A stretch of 64,000 nt of DNA. Source: Zingiber officinale. Lineage: Eukaryota; Streptophyta; Magnoliopsida; Zingiberales; Zingiberaceae. Under the pieces are notes generated by a model. The model worked only from the letters and a program-made list of their open reading frames with translations. It had not been told where the DNA came from and did not search any database. Below are positions 13,300 to 24,554 of the stretch, piece after piece. A program made the position numbers and the translations under genes. Location: NCBI RefSeq assembly GCF_018446385.1, contig NC_056000.1, positions 49,446,722-49,510,721 of the forward strand, read 5' to 3'. Each line of letters starts with the position of its first letter. The stretch's first letter is position 1.

Positions 13300-15952
13300 A
13301 CGATGTCTAGCCTTCAGTTTTTGATTGCTTACGAGGTCAACGGTTTCCTTATCTTTATTAAGAAACCTTGCAGATATCTACAAAAATTTTGGGAATAAGA
13401 CATTACATGTGGAAAAGAAATTACGCATAAAATTGAACTCATACTCAAATATTAACATCTAATGTTTCTTTGAACTTGAAACTTAGGGCCTAAAATCTTG
13501 AAAGGTGATAGTGTGCCAATCAGATGCTATGCCAACAGGGAAACAGAATCAAGCAGCGAAGTACACCAGTCACGGTATTTACAAACTGGCTTGCACAAAA
13601 TTTACCTGAGCAAGAGCGAAAATTCCTGAAAACAAAATTGATATTTACCTTCTTAACCCAGTCAGGTAAGAAGAGGAGAGTTTAAACTTTGCTAGTATCC
13701 TCAACTTTACCTGCCAAAAAAGACAGATTTTTTTTTTTAAATATTGGCCCTAAAACAAGTAAAAGAATACCATATGGATTTGTGGTAGCAAACATGCAAT
13801 GAAGACTTAACACAAAACTTCAACTAAATAAGTGGATCATATAGATCCTTTTGAAAACATGCAAGTGGGTATAAACTAGTGAAAAACAGTGAAGAAAACC
13901 CATACGGAGAATCAGTTCCACATCATCTATGAAACTCATTTTCAACATTTCATCTACTTTGTCAAGCATGCGAAAATTTAAAGTTTTCAGGTCAAGAGAA
14001 TTTCTCTGTATGTGATCTTGTAAAAAAAAAGACAGATTATTTTTTTTTTAAGAAAAGCAGCACTGAGATAAAAAAAAGGGGTTATTAAACTATAGAAAAA
14101 GAAAATACCTTTACACGTCCCAGAGTTCCAACAACGATATCAACCGTTGCTCTTATTGCGCATTACTTGAGCATGGAAAGGAGATCCACCATACAAGCTG
14201 CATGAAGATAACCCCACTGCTCGACCATAGATCTATCAAAGTGTGAGTGCACTTGAGTTTCATTGTCATAAGCATCAAGTTCAGCAATGAAAAATCATGG
14301 TATAGTAGGGCACACATACAAAAATAATCTATAATTTGGAGCTCGGGGGGTTAGAAAAAGTACCAAAACACTAGGAGACCTTCCATAACCAGTCTTCCTT
14401 GATTTCTTGAGCATTCCATTTGTCAAAGACTACAACATTGGCAGCACAAAAGCCAAGGTCTTACCCTATGAATATGTCCATACAAATATCGAAATAGTCA
14501 GTACATTACATACATTTAAGAAAAAACAGCGCCCAAAAGTGAAATCCATTAGTGAAAAATACGATTTACAAACTTAAATACAGAGCAGCTATGCTAGATG
14601 AGTATTAAGCCTGGACAACATCAATCAAGATCAAGTAGAAGTTATAAAGCTCAAATAACATGTCTTGTGTACCTATATTTATCTCCCTCCATATTCGTGA
14701 GGCCGACACTAGGAGGACTGTTAAAATAACGGATCTATCTTTTTATAAAGCTCAAATAAAAACAAATCAAAGTCAAAATATAAAAGAAAAATCCCAAATT
14801 ATGGTCCTAAGTTTTGTATTTTCCACTGGGAATCACATATTTTTATTTTTGTTCAATCCACCCAAACTCCACATACATTTGCTCCACCCTTGCCACACTC
14901 GCCGACTTCCCCTCTCAAGTTCTTTGGTCAAAAATATTAGATGTCTCCATTCTTGATGGAACAACGGAAGAAGTGAAGGAGAAATAGAGAAGGAAGAAAA
15001 GCTTACTATTGATGGTGGAGCAAAGGAAAAGGTGGAGGAAGAAGAGAAAAAAAAGGCTTGAGAAAAGAGGAAGCCAACAATGTTGTAAGTGCAGAAAAGA
15101 TGCATACAGGGTCTGAGCGGATAGGTTCCACAAGTTCAATGGTCGACTGTTTTTTTTGGGTGGGCAAGCGAGACAATTTTGTTGGTTTAGAGGGTATTTA
15201 GGATTTTTCACAAACAACCAGAGCACCCTTTGGGAAAAAACCATTGCAGTGCACCCAATGAGAAAACAAAAATTGAGGGCAAGATTTGAGAACTTTGCCA
15301 ATATTAGTCTAATTAGTTTAGTTATATAGAGCTTCTCGGATTTGCACACAAATCCCTAATCATGTTCTCCATCAAAGACTGATTGATACTAAATGCTCCT
15401 TCATTACAAATTGTGAAAAATCCATGCACCTATCAATGACCTTAAGAAACTTAAACCAAAATAATAGACAATTAAAGAATAATAAGTAACTTCTGTCTCA
15501 TCTTAGCCCCTCCACCTCTATAAGAGGCTGTGCATTATTTCAGCTTACTAAACATATTTATTTAGATATCCCTTTTGGCTTGATATTTTCTCAAATATAT
15601 AGCAAGCATATCAGTTTTTTCAGGATAACAAAATGATAATTGAATGTAAACATTCATTTTCTACATCAATTAATTTGAGGATTATACAATTTTTACAAAA
15701 TATTCTCAAATTTTAAAGAGAGCATAATATGTAGTGATGGCAAGTGAAGCAATTTACAATAGTAGAGCAAAGAAGGAAAAAGAAAATCTGAAAATGAAGC
15801 AGCACATAATCACACACCTGACCAGTCCGTGCTCGGCTGACCAAATTAAACCCATCGAGTATGAGATCAAAACTCATGGTTTGGATGGGAAACAGAGGCT
15901 TTGAGTTCAAGGTCTGTCTTAAAAACATATCCGCTTCCTCGCTCTCCGCCAT
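13300..15952 (-). pseudogene. RH3-like: Chloroplast-type DEAD-box RNA helicase RH3-like, decayed multi-exon copy
   Basis: RH3 is a plastid DEAD-box helicase needed for group II intron splicing and ribosome assembly. The minus strand keeps pieces in order with recognisable splice sites. Exon 15952-15818 ends ...LVSRARTGQ before a GT. Exon 14465-~14340 is GKTLAFVLPML, then a stop, then SLTNGMLKKS. Exon ~14262-14109 has VGLSSCSLYGGSP and VDIVVGTLGRVK. Exon ~14017-13906 is DHIQRNSLDLKTL, then LDKVDEML. Exon 13710-13649 is KVEDTSKV, a stop, then TLLFLPDWVKK. Exon 13377-~13300 is ISARFLNKDKETVDLV. Defects are a TAG in the second piece, frameshifts in the third, a TAA in the fifth, and motif II changed from DEAD to DKVD. 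The transit peptide region and the C-terminal half are absent. RH3 is the best match from memory; the DEAD-box family itself is certain. Confidence 0.85.
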
Positions 15953-16696
15953 AATTTTCAGCCTCTTCGCGCGTGTATAAACTGTGCCACTAAGAGCTGC
16001 AATTCTTAAAACTATAAATTGTTTATTGCCACGTGTAAGCTGAAGAAAAGTGACTAGGTTTTGCCACTAGATTTTGAAAGATTCAGAGGTAAAAGGAAGA
16101 GCGCAAGTATATATATAACTCATTAATGAGAAAACAATATGAACTGAAGTAGCATTTTTGGCTCTTCCTCTATAACAAGCAACACAACATGGTGAATTCT
16201 TTAGGATTGTAATGAAAAGATGAAACATATTAGAATTGTTACAATCAATTCTACAATGCAGTCATAGAGCTTGCTTAACTATAGGTTGCCTATAACATTT
16301 TCTTATAGTTTGATTAATGATTAAAATTATTTGGATATGTGAATATTTATTTATGTTCATGTTAATTGTATAATACTTTTGCAGTGATAGCCTAGTTCGT
16401 CTCAAAATTAGTAACAGACCTTTAACTAACGGATTTTTGACATAGAATGTTTTATCTCTAGCTCTATTTAGAGATGGGAAAGTGACTTTACAAAGACGGA
16501 TTTTTCATCTTTGAAATCCTATTTTCTTCAAGTATACCCCCTAATGTCAAATACCTATTTTGTCAAAATGGTCCGACAATTATTTGGTATTACCTAATGT
16601 AGTATTTATTCCTAAAGATGAGATAAACCTAGTAATGATGTGGTAATAGATCATATGAACCTTCTAGAAATATTAAGAATAGTGAATGATATATTT

Positions 16697-17198
16697 TAGG
16701 GGTGACAATTTAGGTCGTATTCGGATTGGTGGGTTCAGGTTGGCAAGTTGACGGATTGGAACATTAAAATCGGAACCTGATCTGATTAATATTTCTGGTC
16801 AAATTGTTTGACCCAAACCTGACCAATTTATTTGTGTTTGACCAGAAGCCGATCTGAAATGACCCACAACTCGAATCCGATTCGAAACCAACCCGACCTG
16901 ACTTGAAATGATCCATTTGTAAAAACATGTTCATTTAAACCCGAACCCAACCTAAAAAGATCCATTTTATTAAAATATACTTATTTTAATCCGAACTCAA
17001 CTATAATTCGATCCAAATCCAACTTGAAAATATTTATAAATGAGTTCGCGAGTTGTAATCCGGTCATTTCAGATTGACCAGAACTTGACCTGTTTATTAA
17101 TCATATCAATCAGGTCGACCTGAACCTGACCCTAACATGATTTTTTTGTGTTCAGTTCGGATCATATTTTCATGTCGGATTAAAAATTGCCACCTCTA
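16697..17198. mobile_element. MITE, 502 bp, TIR taggggtgacaattt
   Basis: Inverted ends taggggtgacaattt (16697) and aaattgccacctcta (17198) are flanked by atatattt (16689-16696) and atatatct (17199-17206), an 8-bp duplication with one mismatch. The interior is made of degenerate copies of gacccgaacc-like motifs and has no reading frame. Size, end sequence and duplication length match the element at 12285-12792. Confidence 0.75.
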
Positions 17199-17379
17199 AT
17201 ATATCTATATAGCCCTAAACACTAGCATCCATATATCTATATCTTACCTATGCTTAAATGCATATGTAAGGAAAAAAAAAAGTGTGCGTTTATCTAACTC
17301 TCCCAGCCTCCTTATTTTTATGTTTGTTTATTTTCATTATTTAATGTGTTTATGTTTTTTTATTTTCATTATTTAATGT

Positions 17380-17945
17380 GTGTATCCTTGCTAAGTAGTA
17401 AAGGAAACTAATTTTATTTGTAAGGTTATTCACTCTCCACTAACTGATCTATCTAATTCAAATAAGCGGTATTAGAGCACGACCATCTTAGAATGACTAA
17501 CCGTCATCTAAAGCAACAATGATATGGTCGAATAAAGCATTCATCTATCAAAATTTGAAGGGGAGTTCACAACATCCTTGACAAGTTTAGTCCAAGGAGG
17601 CAAAGCCCGACTACTAAACTATGTTGAGTTGTCACCAGCTGACTAAGCTTATTGATCGAGATCCGTGCTAAGGTGTCGGAGTTCCGTTGGGGACAGCGAT
17701 ATCCGTGGGACCTGCACTAAGGGGCGCTAAGATATCGGATCTACCTTTGAAAGAAGAATGAAGGTCTTCTTCAAAATAGATTTTCATATCATGTTGTGCA
17801 TCAAACACGATTTTGAAGTACCTAAGAACGAGGATGGAGAACAATTGGAAGAGCACTGATGGATAAAAAGGCAGAGAGATGAGTTCATTCCCAACGGTAA
17901 GGCTAAATTCCATTTATTAAGTACCAGTAAAGGAACTTAATCATA
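17380..17945 (+). pseudogene. Copia-type 5' remnant: LTR tail, primer-site-like motif and gag fragments
   Basis: At 17468-17478 the sequence ggtattagagc resembles the initiator-Met tRNA primer site (ggtatcagagc) that follows the 5' LTR in many Copia elements. Downstream, around 17752-17865, the plus strand reads RRMKVFFKIDFHIMLCIKHD and then FEVPKNEDGEQLEE. This resembles the UBN2-type gag of Copia elements, followed after a stop by a piece like NGKAKFHLLS. Stops and frame changes separate the parts. It is an old fragment, partly inside the loop of the fold-back described next. Confidence 0.55.
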
Positions 17946-18083
17946 CTCGACCAGCTGTCCCAACGGAACTTTGACACCTTAGCACGGATCTCGATCAGCA
18001 AGCATAGTCAGCAGGTGACAACTCAACATAGTTTAGTAGTCGGACTTTGCCTCCTTCGACTAAACTTGTCAAGGATGTTGGTG
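17569..18083. repeat. Fold-back: ~125-bp inverted arms around a ~255-bp loop
   Basis: The left arm (about 17569-17697) reads caacatccttgacaagttta and continues through the phrase gatccgtgctaaggtgtc. The right arm (about 17956-18083) is its reverse complement with only a few mismatches, including caaggatgttg at the outer end. The loop contains the gag-like fragment. The arms could pair as a long hairpin if transcribed. Origin could be an inverted duplication of a Copia leader region; I cannot assign a transposon family. Confidence 0.75.
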
Positions 18084-18368
18084 CAAGAAGCATCATACGA
18101 TCGAATTTAAGTTTTGCTATGAACAAAGAGGCAAAGTTAGGTCTTGTGGTATTTTAATATGTTGATTGAGCTTGTAGGAAAGTCCTAGTTGAGACTAGCT
18201 AGGCAAAAGAAATCCTAGTTGAAGCTAGATAAGAGAAAGTCCTGGTTGCGGCTAGGTAAGAAAATCTTGGTCGAAGGAACTAGGCAGAAGTCTTGACAAA
18301 TCGAGAACAATGGGTGGGAAGTTCTGGGGTCGAGAACACTAGACGAGAAGTCTTGGGGTCGATGATAC
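18078..18368 (+). mobile_element. LTR fragment D, left part (split by the Copia insertion)
   Basis: The sequence tgttggtgcaagaagcatca has the same start as the LTRs of elements A and B. It is followed by repeated phrases such as agtcctagttgagactagct, similar in style to the gag-only element LTRs. It is interrupted at 18368 by the Copia element and resumes at 24555, as the shared duplication gatac shows. Confidence 0.55.
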
Positions 18369-19240
18369 TGTAATAATTGTAATAGAACTAATTACTCTAA
18401 TACAGTAATCTATAATTGCACCAATAAATGAACGAGCATGCAATAAACTTTAATAACAGTAAGGGTTAAGAAATTGTGTATCTCCGGTCGAAGCGTCGGA
18501 CGTGCCGACTGTCTTTAGAGAATTGATTGCCGCCCACGGTGCAGAGGCTCTCCGGCAAAATCCTCCCAAGATCCGACAACCGCTCGCGTCGCTCGTAGGT
18601 GCACTCCAAAACGAGCGCCGCACTCGGACTCAACCTCAGATCGCAAACCAAGCCTCAGAACTCAGAACAAGGCAGAACAAGGGGAGAGAAGAAGAAGCTG
18701 AAGGCAGAAGAAATGCTTTGCTTCGGTGTGTTTTCAGAAGGAACGGAGGAAGTGTATTTATACACTTCGAAACAGCGCACGCACCAAAGTGTACGTCGCT
18801 TTGCTCCTTCACGCGAACAGAACCGCGTCTCTTCGTTCACGCGGACAGAAACAGTGCGTTGCGCTGTTTTGATTCCTCACGCGGCGCGGAAAAGGACCGA
18901 ACCGGAATAGATAAATCAGGCAACAAAACCGAATGGAGTAAACCAAACCGGACTGGCAAAAACAAACCGGGCCGCTCGTAAGCGCGAGGCCCACGAGCTG
19001 GGGATTTGCACCCCCCCTGCGCGCGATAATCTCGTACGTGACGCCCGATTTATGGATTTCCGGCTCGAACCCCCCAAATCCATTCGATTTGGGCTTGGCC
19101 CGCGCATGCGTGTAGGCCCCCCATATCATTGCTAAGCAAGGATGGAAGGGTTCCATATATAAGGTCTTCCAAAGTTCTTAGCTTGGCAATGTGGGACTAA
19201 AAACTAAAGGGAAGGGAATAGTTTGAATTACAATTCAACA
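18369..19240 (-). repeat. Copia 3' LTR (872 bp)
   Basis: It runs from tgtaataattg to caattcaaca on the top strand. A TATA box (minus strand gtataaatac) lies at about 18755-18764, within a 20-bp inverted repeat whose arms are gaagtgtat and atacacttc. It retains about 130 bp (within about 18828-18975) that the partner LTR has lost. Confidence 0.9.
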
Positions 19241-19763
19241 ATCCCCCACTAATTCAAATTATTTTAGAAGAAAAGAAAGATATGTTCTGAGGCTTGGTTG
19301 CAATGAGCTTTCAGTAAAAATACCTTCCGGTTTGAATTTTCACCTAAGTACATCAATCTTATTCACATAGGTTTGAAGAGAACTGAGTCTTGATCTTAAA
19401 CCTTTTATATGTGAAAATCAATTGGTAACAACTCATCACTGGCGACGGTTGAATCCTTCTGGGTTGGTGTATTACGGCCATGCCACCGAATCTTGTTTCA
19501 TAAGTGCTAAGGAGAGTTGCCTAGACCCCCCACACTGCGGCCTCACAGTTACACTTACATAGGTGAGTTCTCCAAGGATGTACTGCAAGCATCCTGTCAT
19601 TAAGACCTTGAACTCATTAAGAGCTCCTAAGCTCATCCTTACTAGCAATCAAGCATCTATCCAGGGAAGAGACTATGAGATTACATCTCAATCAATTTGA
19701 TGCTTACGTTTCACCCTTATAGCTTGTTTGTACCACATTGAACCTACTTTTTGGGATCTCCAA

Positions 19764-22337
19764 TCAGATAGGTTGGGTTGCCGCTATAGATGAAACTAGG
19801 ACAGGCCTCAGTCCCATTCCCTTACTGGATCTCTTGATTTTCTCAGAATCAAGTCCTTTAATGAGTGGGTCAGCAATATTGTCTTTTGAACTTACAAAGT
19901 CCAATGACACCACTCCAAGAGACACTAGCTCACGAATATACTTTAATCTTATTCGTACATGTCTCTTCTGTTTCTGGTTATACTTAGAGCTTCTAATCTG
20001 AGCTATTGTTGTTTGATTATCACAGTGTACTGAAATTGAAGGTATTGACTTCATCATCAAGGGAATTTCAGAAAGAAGACCCTTAAGCCAATCAACTTCA
20101 GTTATTGTGGTATCCAAAGCACACAATTCTACCTCAGATGTAGACCGGGTTATAATCGTCTGTTTAACAGACCTCCAAGCAACTGCACCGCCTCCAAGTG
20201 TAAAGACATAACCAGTAACGCCTTTACACTCAGCAGTGTCAGCTATCCAACTGGCATCACTATATCCCTCCAGGACTGCAGGGAATCTCCCATACCACAA
20301 GCCCAAGGATATAGTGCCTTTCAGATATCTGAGTACTCTATCTAATGCATCCCAATGCGTTCTGTCCGGACAGCTGGTAAACCTGCTCAATTTCGATATA
20401 GCAAAAGAAATATCAGGTCTAGAACAATTTGCTAAATACATTAGACTACCTATTATTTGTGAGTATCTTAATTGAGACACTGCTACACCACTCTTATTCT
20501 TGTGGAGAGTTTTTGAAGGATCATAGGGTGTGACTATAGATTTAACTTGGCTATAACCATATTTCTCTAATACTCTCTCAATATAGAGTGATTGAGAAAT
20601 TGCTATTCCATCAGTTGAACGAGTCAACTTCAGCCCTAAAATCATATCAGCACAACTCATATCCTTCATATCAAACTTACCACTTAAGAGGGCCTTAGTC
20701 TCATTAATAATAGAAATGTTAGAACCAAACAGTAGAATATCATCTACATACAAACATAAGATAATACAATTATCACCTTTCATTTTAGCATACACACATT
20801 TATCAGAGTCATTCATTTCAAAGCCAAATGATAACATAGCTCTATCAAATTTTTCGTGCCACTGCTTTGGGGCTTGCTTCAAACCATAAAGAGATTTGAC
20901 TAACCTACAGACTTTGTTCTCATTTCCAGAAACTACATATCCCTCTGGTTGATCCATATATATCTCTTCTTCAAGATCTCCATTAAGGAATACCGTTTTG
21001 ACATCCATTTGATGGACCTCAAGATGATATATGGACGCCAGTGCTATTAACACTCGGATTGTAGTAATTCTGGTAACAGGAGAATAAGTGTCAAAATAGT
21101 CAATCCCTTCTTTCTGTTTGAATCCCTTAGCAACTAGGCGGACGTTGAATTTATCTACTGACCCATCAGGTTTTAGTTTTCTTTTAAACACCCATTTACA
21201 TCCTATAATGTTACACCCAGGAGGTAAATCTACCAACTCCCAAGTGACATTAGAGATAATAGAGTCCATTTCACTTTTAATGACCTCTTTCCAGTGCTTA
21301 GCTTTAGGAGAAGCCATAACATCTCTATATGTCACAGGGTCACCTTCTATATTATAGGTGATAAAGTCCTGGCCTAAATCCGTAGACACACGTCGCCTCT
21401 TGCTCCTTCTCGGTTCTGTATACTCACTAGATTCATCTAGTCTAGAGTGACTTGAGGAAGGTGTACCCACTACGGATAATGGGACCTCTACGGAAGAAGG
21501 CTCATTTCTAGTAGAAATACTAGATTGAGGTGTTCTCGTCTTCATAGGAAATATATTCTCAAAAAATGTAGCATCGCGAAGTTCTACAATAGTATTTGCA
21601 TCTATTCCAGGAATTTCTGATTTAATAATCAGGAACCTATATGCAATACTATTTTGAGCATAACCCAAGAAGATACCATCTACGGTCTTTGGACCATGTT
21701 TTTTCCTTCTGTGTTCAGGTACTAGTACCTTTGCCAGGCACCCCCACACTTTAAGGTATTTAAAACTTGTCCTTCGGCCTTTCCAAAGCTCATATAGGGT
21801 TTTATCCCTTGACTTCATTTGGACTCTATTTAGCACATGGCATGCAGTGTATAGAGCTTCCCCCCACATAAAGTTGGGTAACCCAGAACTGCCTAACATG
21901 GAATTAATCATATCTTCAAGGGTTCGATTTTTCCGTTCTGCTATACCATTGGATTGAGGACTATATGGAGCAGTTACCTCATGGATTATACCTGTATCTT
22001 GACAAATTTTTTGAAACAGGTTCGAGGTAAATTCTCCACCCCTATTAAACCTTAACCTCTTAATAGTTTTATCGGTTTTATTCTCAACTTCAGATTTAAA
22101 AATCATAAATTTATCTAAAGCTTCATCCTTGGTTTTTAGCAAATAAACATAACAATAACGAGAGTGGTCATCAATGAAGGTAATGAAATACCTTTTATGG
22201 TCTCTCGTTATTACACCGTTAAACTCACAACAGTCAGTATGAATCAATTCTAAAATATCAAAATTTCTATCAACTGATTTGAAGGGTTTACGGGGTTGTT
22301 TATATTGCACACAAATTTCACATTTTTTTCTTATCAT
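19764..22337 (-). pseudogene. Copia pol: integrase, reverse transcriptase, RNase H
   Basis: This 857-codon frame encodes the part of the polyprotein that copies and inserts the element. The integrase core is seen near residues 29-145 (ELIHTDCCEF, then LRFNRGGEF, then SPQSNGIAERKNR). The second acidic residue of the D,D-35-E triad, usually in a SDRGGEF context, is N here. RT motifs follow: KWVFKRKLKPDG, QMDVKTVFLNG and the catalytic LYVDDILL. RNase H follows with GYSDASWIAD and a TSEVEL variant of the usual TSEAE motif. It is one base out of frame with gag-protease: a run of seven A on the coding strand near 22323-22329 sits where six would keep the frame. The run could be a real mutation or a homopolymer sequencing error. 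Confidence 0.9.
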
Positions 22338-23784
22338 TTATAACATGCTTAGGGATCATGTCAAGATTCATCATCCTTTTTACGGTATTAAAATTGACAT
22401 GTCCTAATCTATCATGCCACAGATCATAAGACTCAATGTTATATGAACAACCAATATCAGAAGATTTATTTAAAGTAGCATTTTCTACATTGAGTTTAAA
22501 TAAACCTTCATTAAGGTAACCTTTTCCAATAAAGGTTCCTAAATGTAATATTACAACTTTATTACATTTAAAGTTCAACTCATAACCAACACGGACTAAC
22601 TTTGATCCGCTAATCAAATTCCGACGGACCGCTGGAACGTGATGCACCTCATGCAGTGACAGGACTTTTCCAGAGGTGAACCTCAAGTCAACTTGTCCTA
22701 TCCCAAACACCCTGGCTGCAGAATGGTTCCCCATGGTCACGGAAGTGCCTTCAATTACCTGATAAGTAAGGAAGGCTGAGCGATCAGCACAACAGTGTAC
22801 ATTAGCACCTGTATCAACTAACCATTCATTGGGTTGATAGATCAAGTTTAGTTCAGGTTTGAAGGTAACAAACCTATCGCTGGTGTCGTCACTAGCAGTC
22901 ACGATATTTACTTGTGCCTTGGACGTATTGCTTTGGTTTTTCTCCTTGTCCTTTCGCTTAGGGCAGAATTTGGCATAATGTCCAACCTGTCCACATGCCC
23001 AGCAAGACTTAGGTTTGGTTCCAGTTTTCTTTTGAACCTTTGGGTTGAGTTTCATCTTGTTTTTCATTTTCTGATTTTTAAATTTCTTCTTGTCAGATGA
23101 GACTACTACATTCGCCTTTGGAATAAAATCCATAGGCATTCTTGTATCATCATTTTTATGTTGCTTCCGATGTTCTTCTTCGATATTTAAGACAATCTTC
23201 AAATCTTCGAGAGAGATTTTACCTCTCCGATGTTTAAGAGTCATGCTAAAATTTTCCCAACTCGGAGGCAATTTTTCGATGATTAACAAGACCTGAAATT
23301 TTTCAGGTAATGGCATATCTCCTTCAGCAAGACCATGAATTTGGACTTGGAATTCATGTGTCTGCTCTACCACAGATTTGCCTTCAACCATTTTGAAGTT
23401 TAGGAATTTTATCACAGTGTACTTTTCTAAACCAGAATCTTCAGAATTGTATTTTTTATCCAAAGATTTCCACAGCTCTTTAGCTGAAGCGGTTGAACAG
23501 TACACATCAAATAGTGCGTCTGAGAGGGCAGATAGGATTCTCCCATGGAAGAGATAATCCCTTTGCTTAAACCTCTCTAAGGTAGCACTACGGGCAGGTT
23601 CCTCTTCATTGGGTGAAGGAGGGTCTGTTTCTATAACGGAGAATAGCCCTAGTGTAGTAAGCCAAAATTTCATTCGTTGTTGCCAACGTCTGAAGTTTTG
23701 CCCGAAAAATCTTTCGGGTCGGGCGCTAGCCTCATCAGACCCCGTTACCCTATCATTCATCATGTTTATTGATGCTACAATCAA
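22318..23784 (-). CDS. Copia gag-protease (488 aa)
   Basis: The N-terminal half is a Copia gag (RWQQRMKFWLTTLGLFSVI near residues 32-50). A CCHC zinc knuckle CWACGQVGHYAKFC lies near 262-275. The aspartic protease follows, with its active site written WLVDTGANVHC near 322. The start of the GAG-pre-integrase domain (LWHDRLGHVNFNTV) lies near 456. The frame opens only about a dozen bases inside the LTR border, so the leader is unusually short. It ends at a stop that overlaps the downstream pol frame by 20 bases, caused by the A-run shift. It is open from start to stop and could still make gag. Confidence 0.88.
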   Translation of the reverse strand: MIVASINMMNDRVTGSDEASARPERFFGQNFRRWQQRMKFWLTTLGLFSVIETDPPSPNEEEPARSATLERFKQRDYLFHGRILSALSDALFDVYCSTASAKELWKSLDKKYNSEDSGLEKYTVIKFLNFKMVEGKSVVEQTHEFQVQIHGLAEGDMPLPEKFQVLLIIEKLPPSWENFSMTLKHRRGKISLEDLKIVLNIEEEHRKQHKNDDTRMPMDFIPKANVVVSSDKKKFKNQKMKNKMKLNPKVQKKTGTKPKSCWACGQVGHYAKFCPKRKDKEKNQSNTSKAQVNIVTASDDTSDRFVTFKPELNLIYQPNEWLVDTGANVHCCADRSAFLTYQVIEGTSVTMGNHSAARVFGIGQVDLRFTSGKVLSLHEVHHVPAVRRNLISGSKLVRVGYELNFKCNKVVILHLGTFIGKGYLNEGLFKLNVENATLNKSSDIGCSYNIESYDLWHDRLGHVNFNTVKRMMNLDMIPKHVINDKKKM

Positions 23785-23795
23785 TTCTCTAAAAT

Positions 23796-24554
23796 TGTAA
23801 TAATTGTAATAGAACTAATTACTCTAATACAGTAATCTATAATTGCACCAATAAATGAACGAGCATGCAATAAACTTTAATAACAGTAAGGGTTAAGAAA
23901 TTGTGTATCTCCGGTCGAAGCGTCGGACGTGCCGACTGTCTTTAGAGAATTGATTGTCGGCCACGGTGCAGAGGCTCTTCGGTAAAATCCTCCCAAGATC
24001 CGACAACCGCTCGCGTCGCTCGTAGGTGCACTCCAAAACGAGCGCCACACTCGGACTCAACCTCAGATCGCAAACCAAGCCTCAGAACTCAGAACAAGGC
24101 AGAACAAGGGGAGAGAAGAAGAAGCTGAAGGCAGAAGAAATGCTTTGCTTCGGTGTGTTTTCAGAAGGAACGGAGGAAGTGTATTTATACACTTCGAAAC
24201 AGCGCACGCACCAAAGTGTATGTCGCTTTGCTCCTTCACGCGAACAGAACCGCGTCTCGAACCCCCCCTGCGCGCGATAATCGGGCCGCCCGTAAGCGCG
24301 AGGCCCACGAGCTGGGGATTTGCACCCCCCCTGCGCGCGATAATCGCGTACGTGACACCCGATTTATGAATTTTCGGCTTGAACCCCCCAAATCCATTCG
24401 ATTTGGGCTTGACCCGCACATGCGTGTAGGCCCCCCTTATCATTGCTAAGCAAGGATGGAAGAGTTCCATATATAAGGCCTTCCAAAGTTCTTAGCTTGG
24501 CAATGTGGGACTAAAAACTAAAGGGAAGGGAATAGTTTGAATTACAATTCAACA
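23796..24554 (-). repeat. Copia 5' LTR (759 bp)
   Basis: It is nearly identical to the partner LTR except for one replaced segment. About 130 bp are missing and instead a second copy of ccccctgcgcgcgataatc is present (about 24264-24283 and 24326-24345). That duplication suggests a template switch or repair event between the two motif positions. The TATA box is at about 24182-24191 (minus strand). Confidence 0.9.

Larger units (their letters stand above)
18369..24554 (-). mobile_element. Full-length Copia LTR retrotransposon
   Basis: The element is bounded by LTRs beginning TG and ending CA, with exact 5-bp duplications gatac at 18364-18368 and 24555-24559. Sense is the minus strand. Order is 5' LTR (23796-24554), gag-protease (22318-23784), integrase-RT-RNase H (19764-22337), polypurine tract (about 19241-19250), 3' LTR (18369-19240). 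Integrase before RT places it in Copia. The leader is unusually short: the gag start lies about a dozen bases from the 5' LTR, and I do not see the usual initiator-Met primer site. The near-identical LTRs suggest a fairly recent insertion. Confidence 0.95.

Noticed and set aside
14833-15349. Two overlapping minus-strand frames rich in Phe and Ser
   Set aside because: They lie within the first intron of the RH3-like pseudogene and look like low-complexity sequence.
18502-19156. Open frames on both strands inside the Copia 3' LTR
   Set aside because: They lie within the LTR, recur in the partner LTR, overlap each other and have no homology that I recognise.
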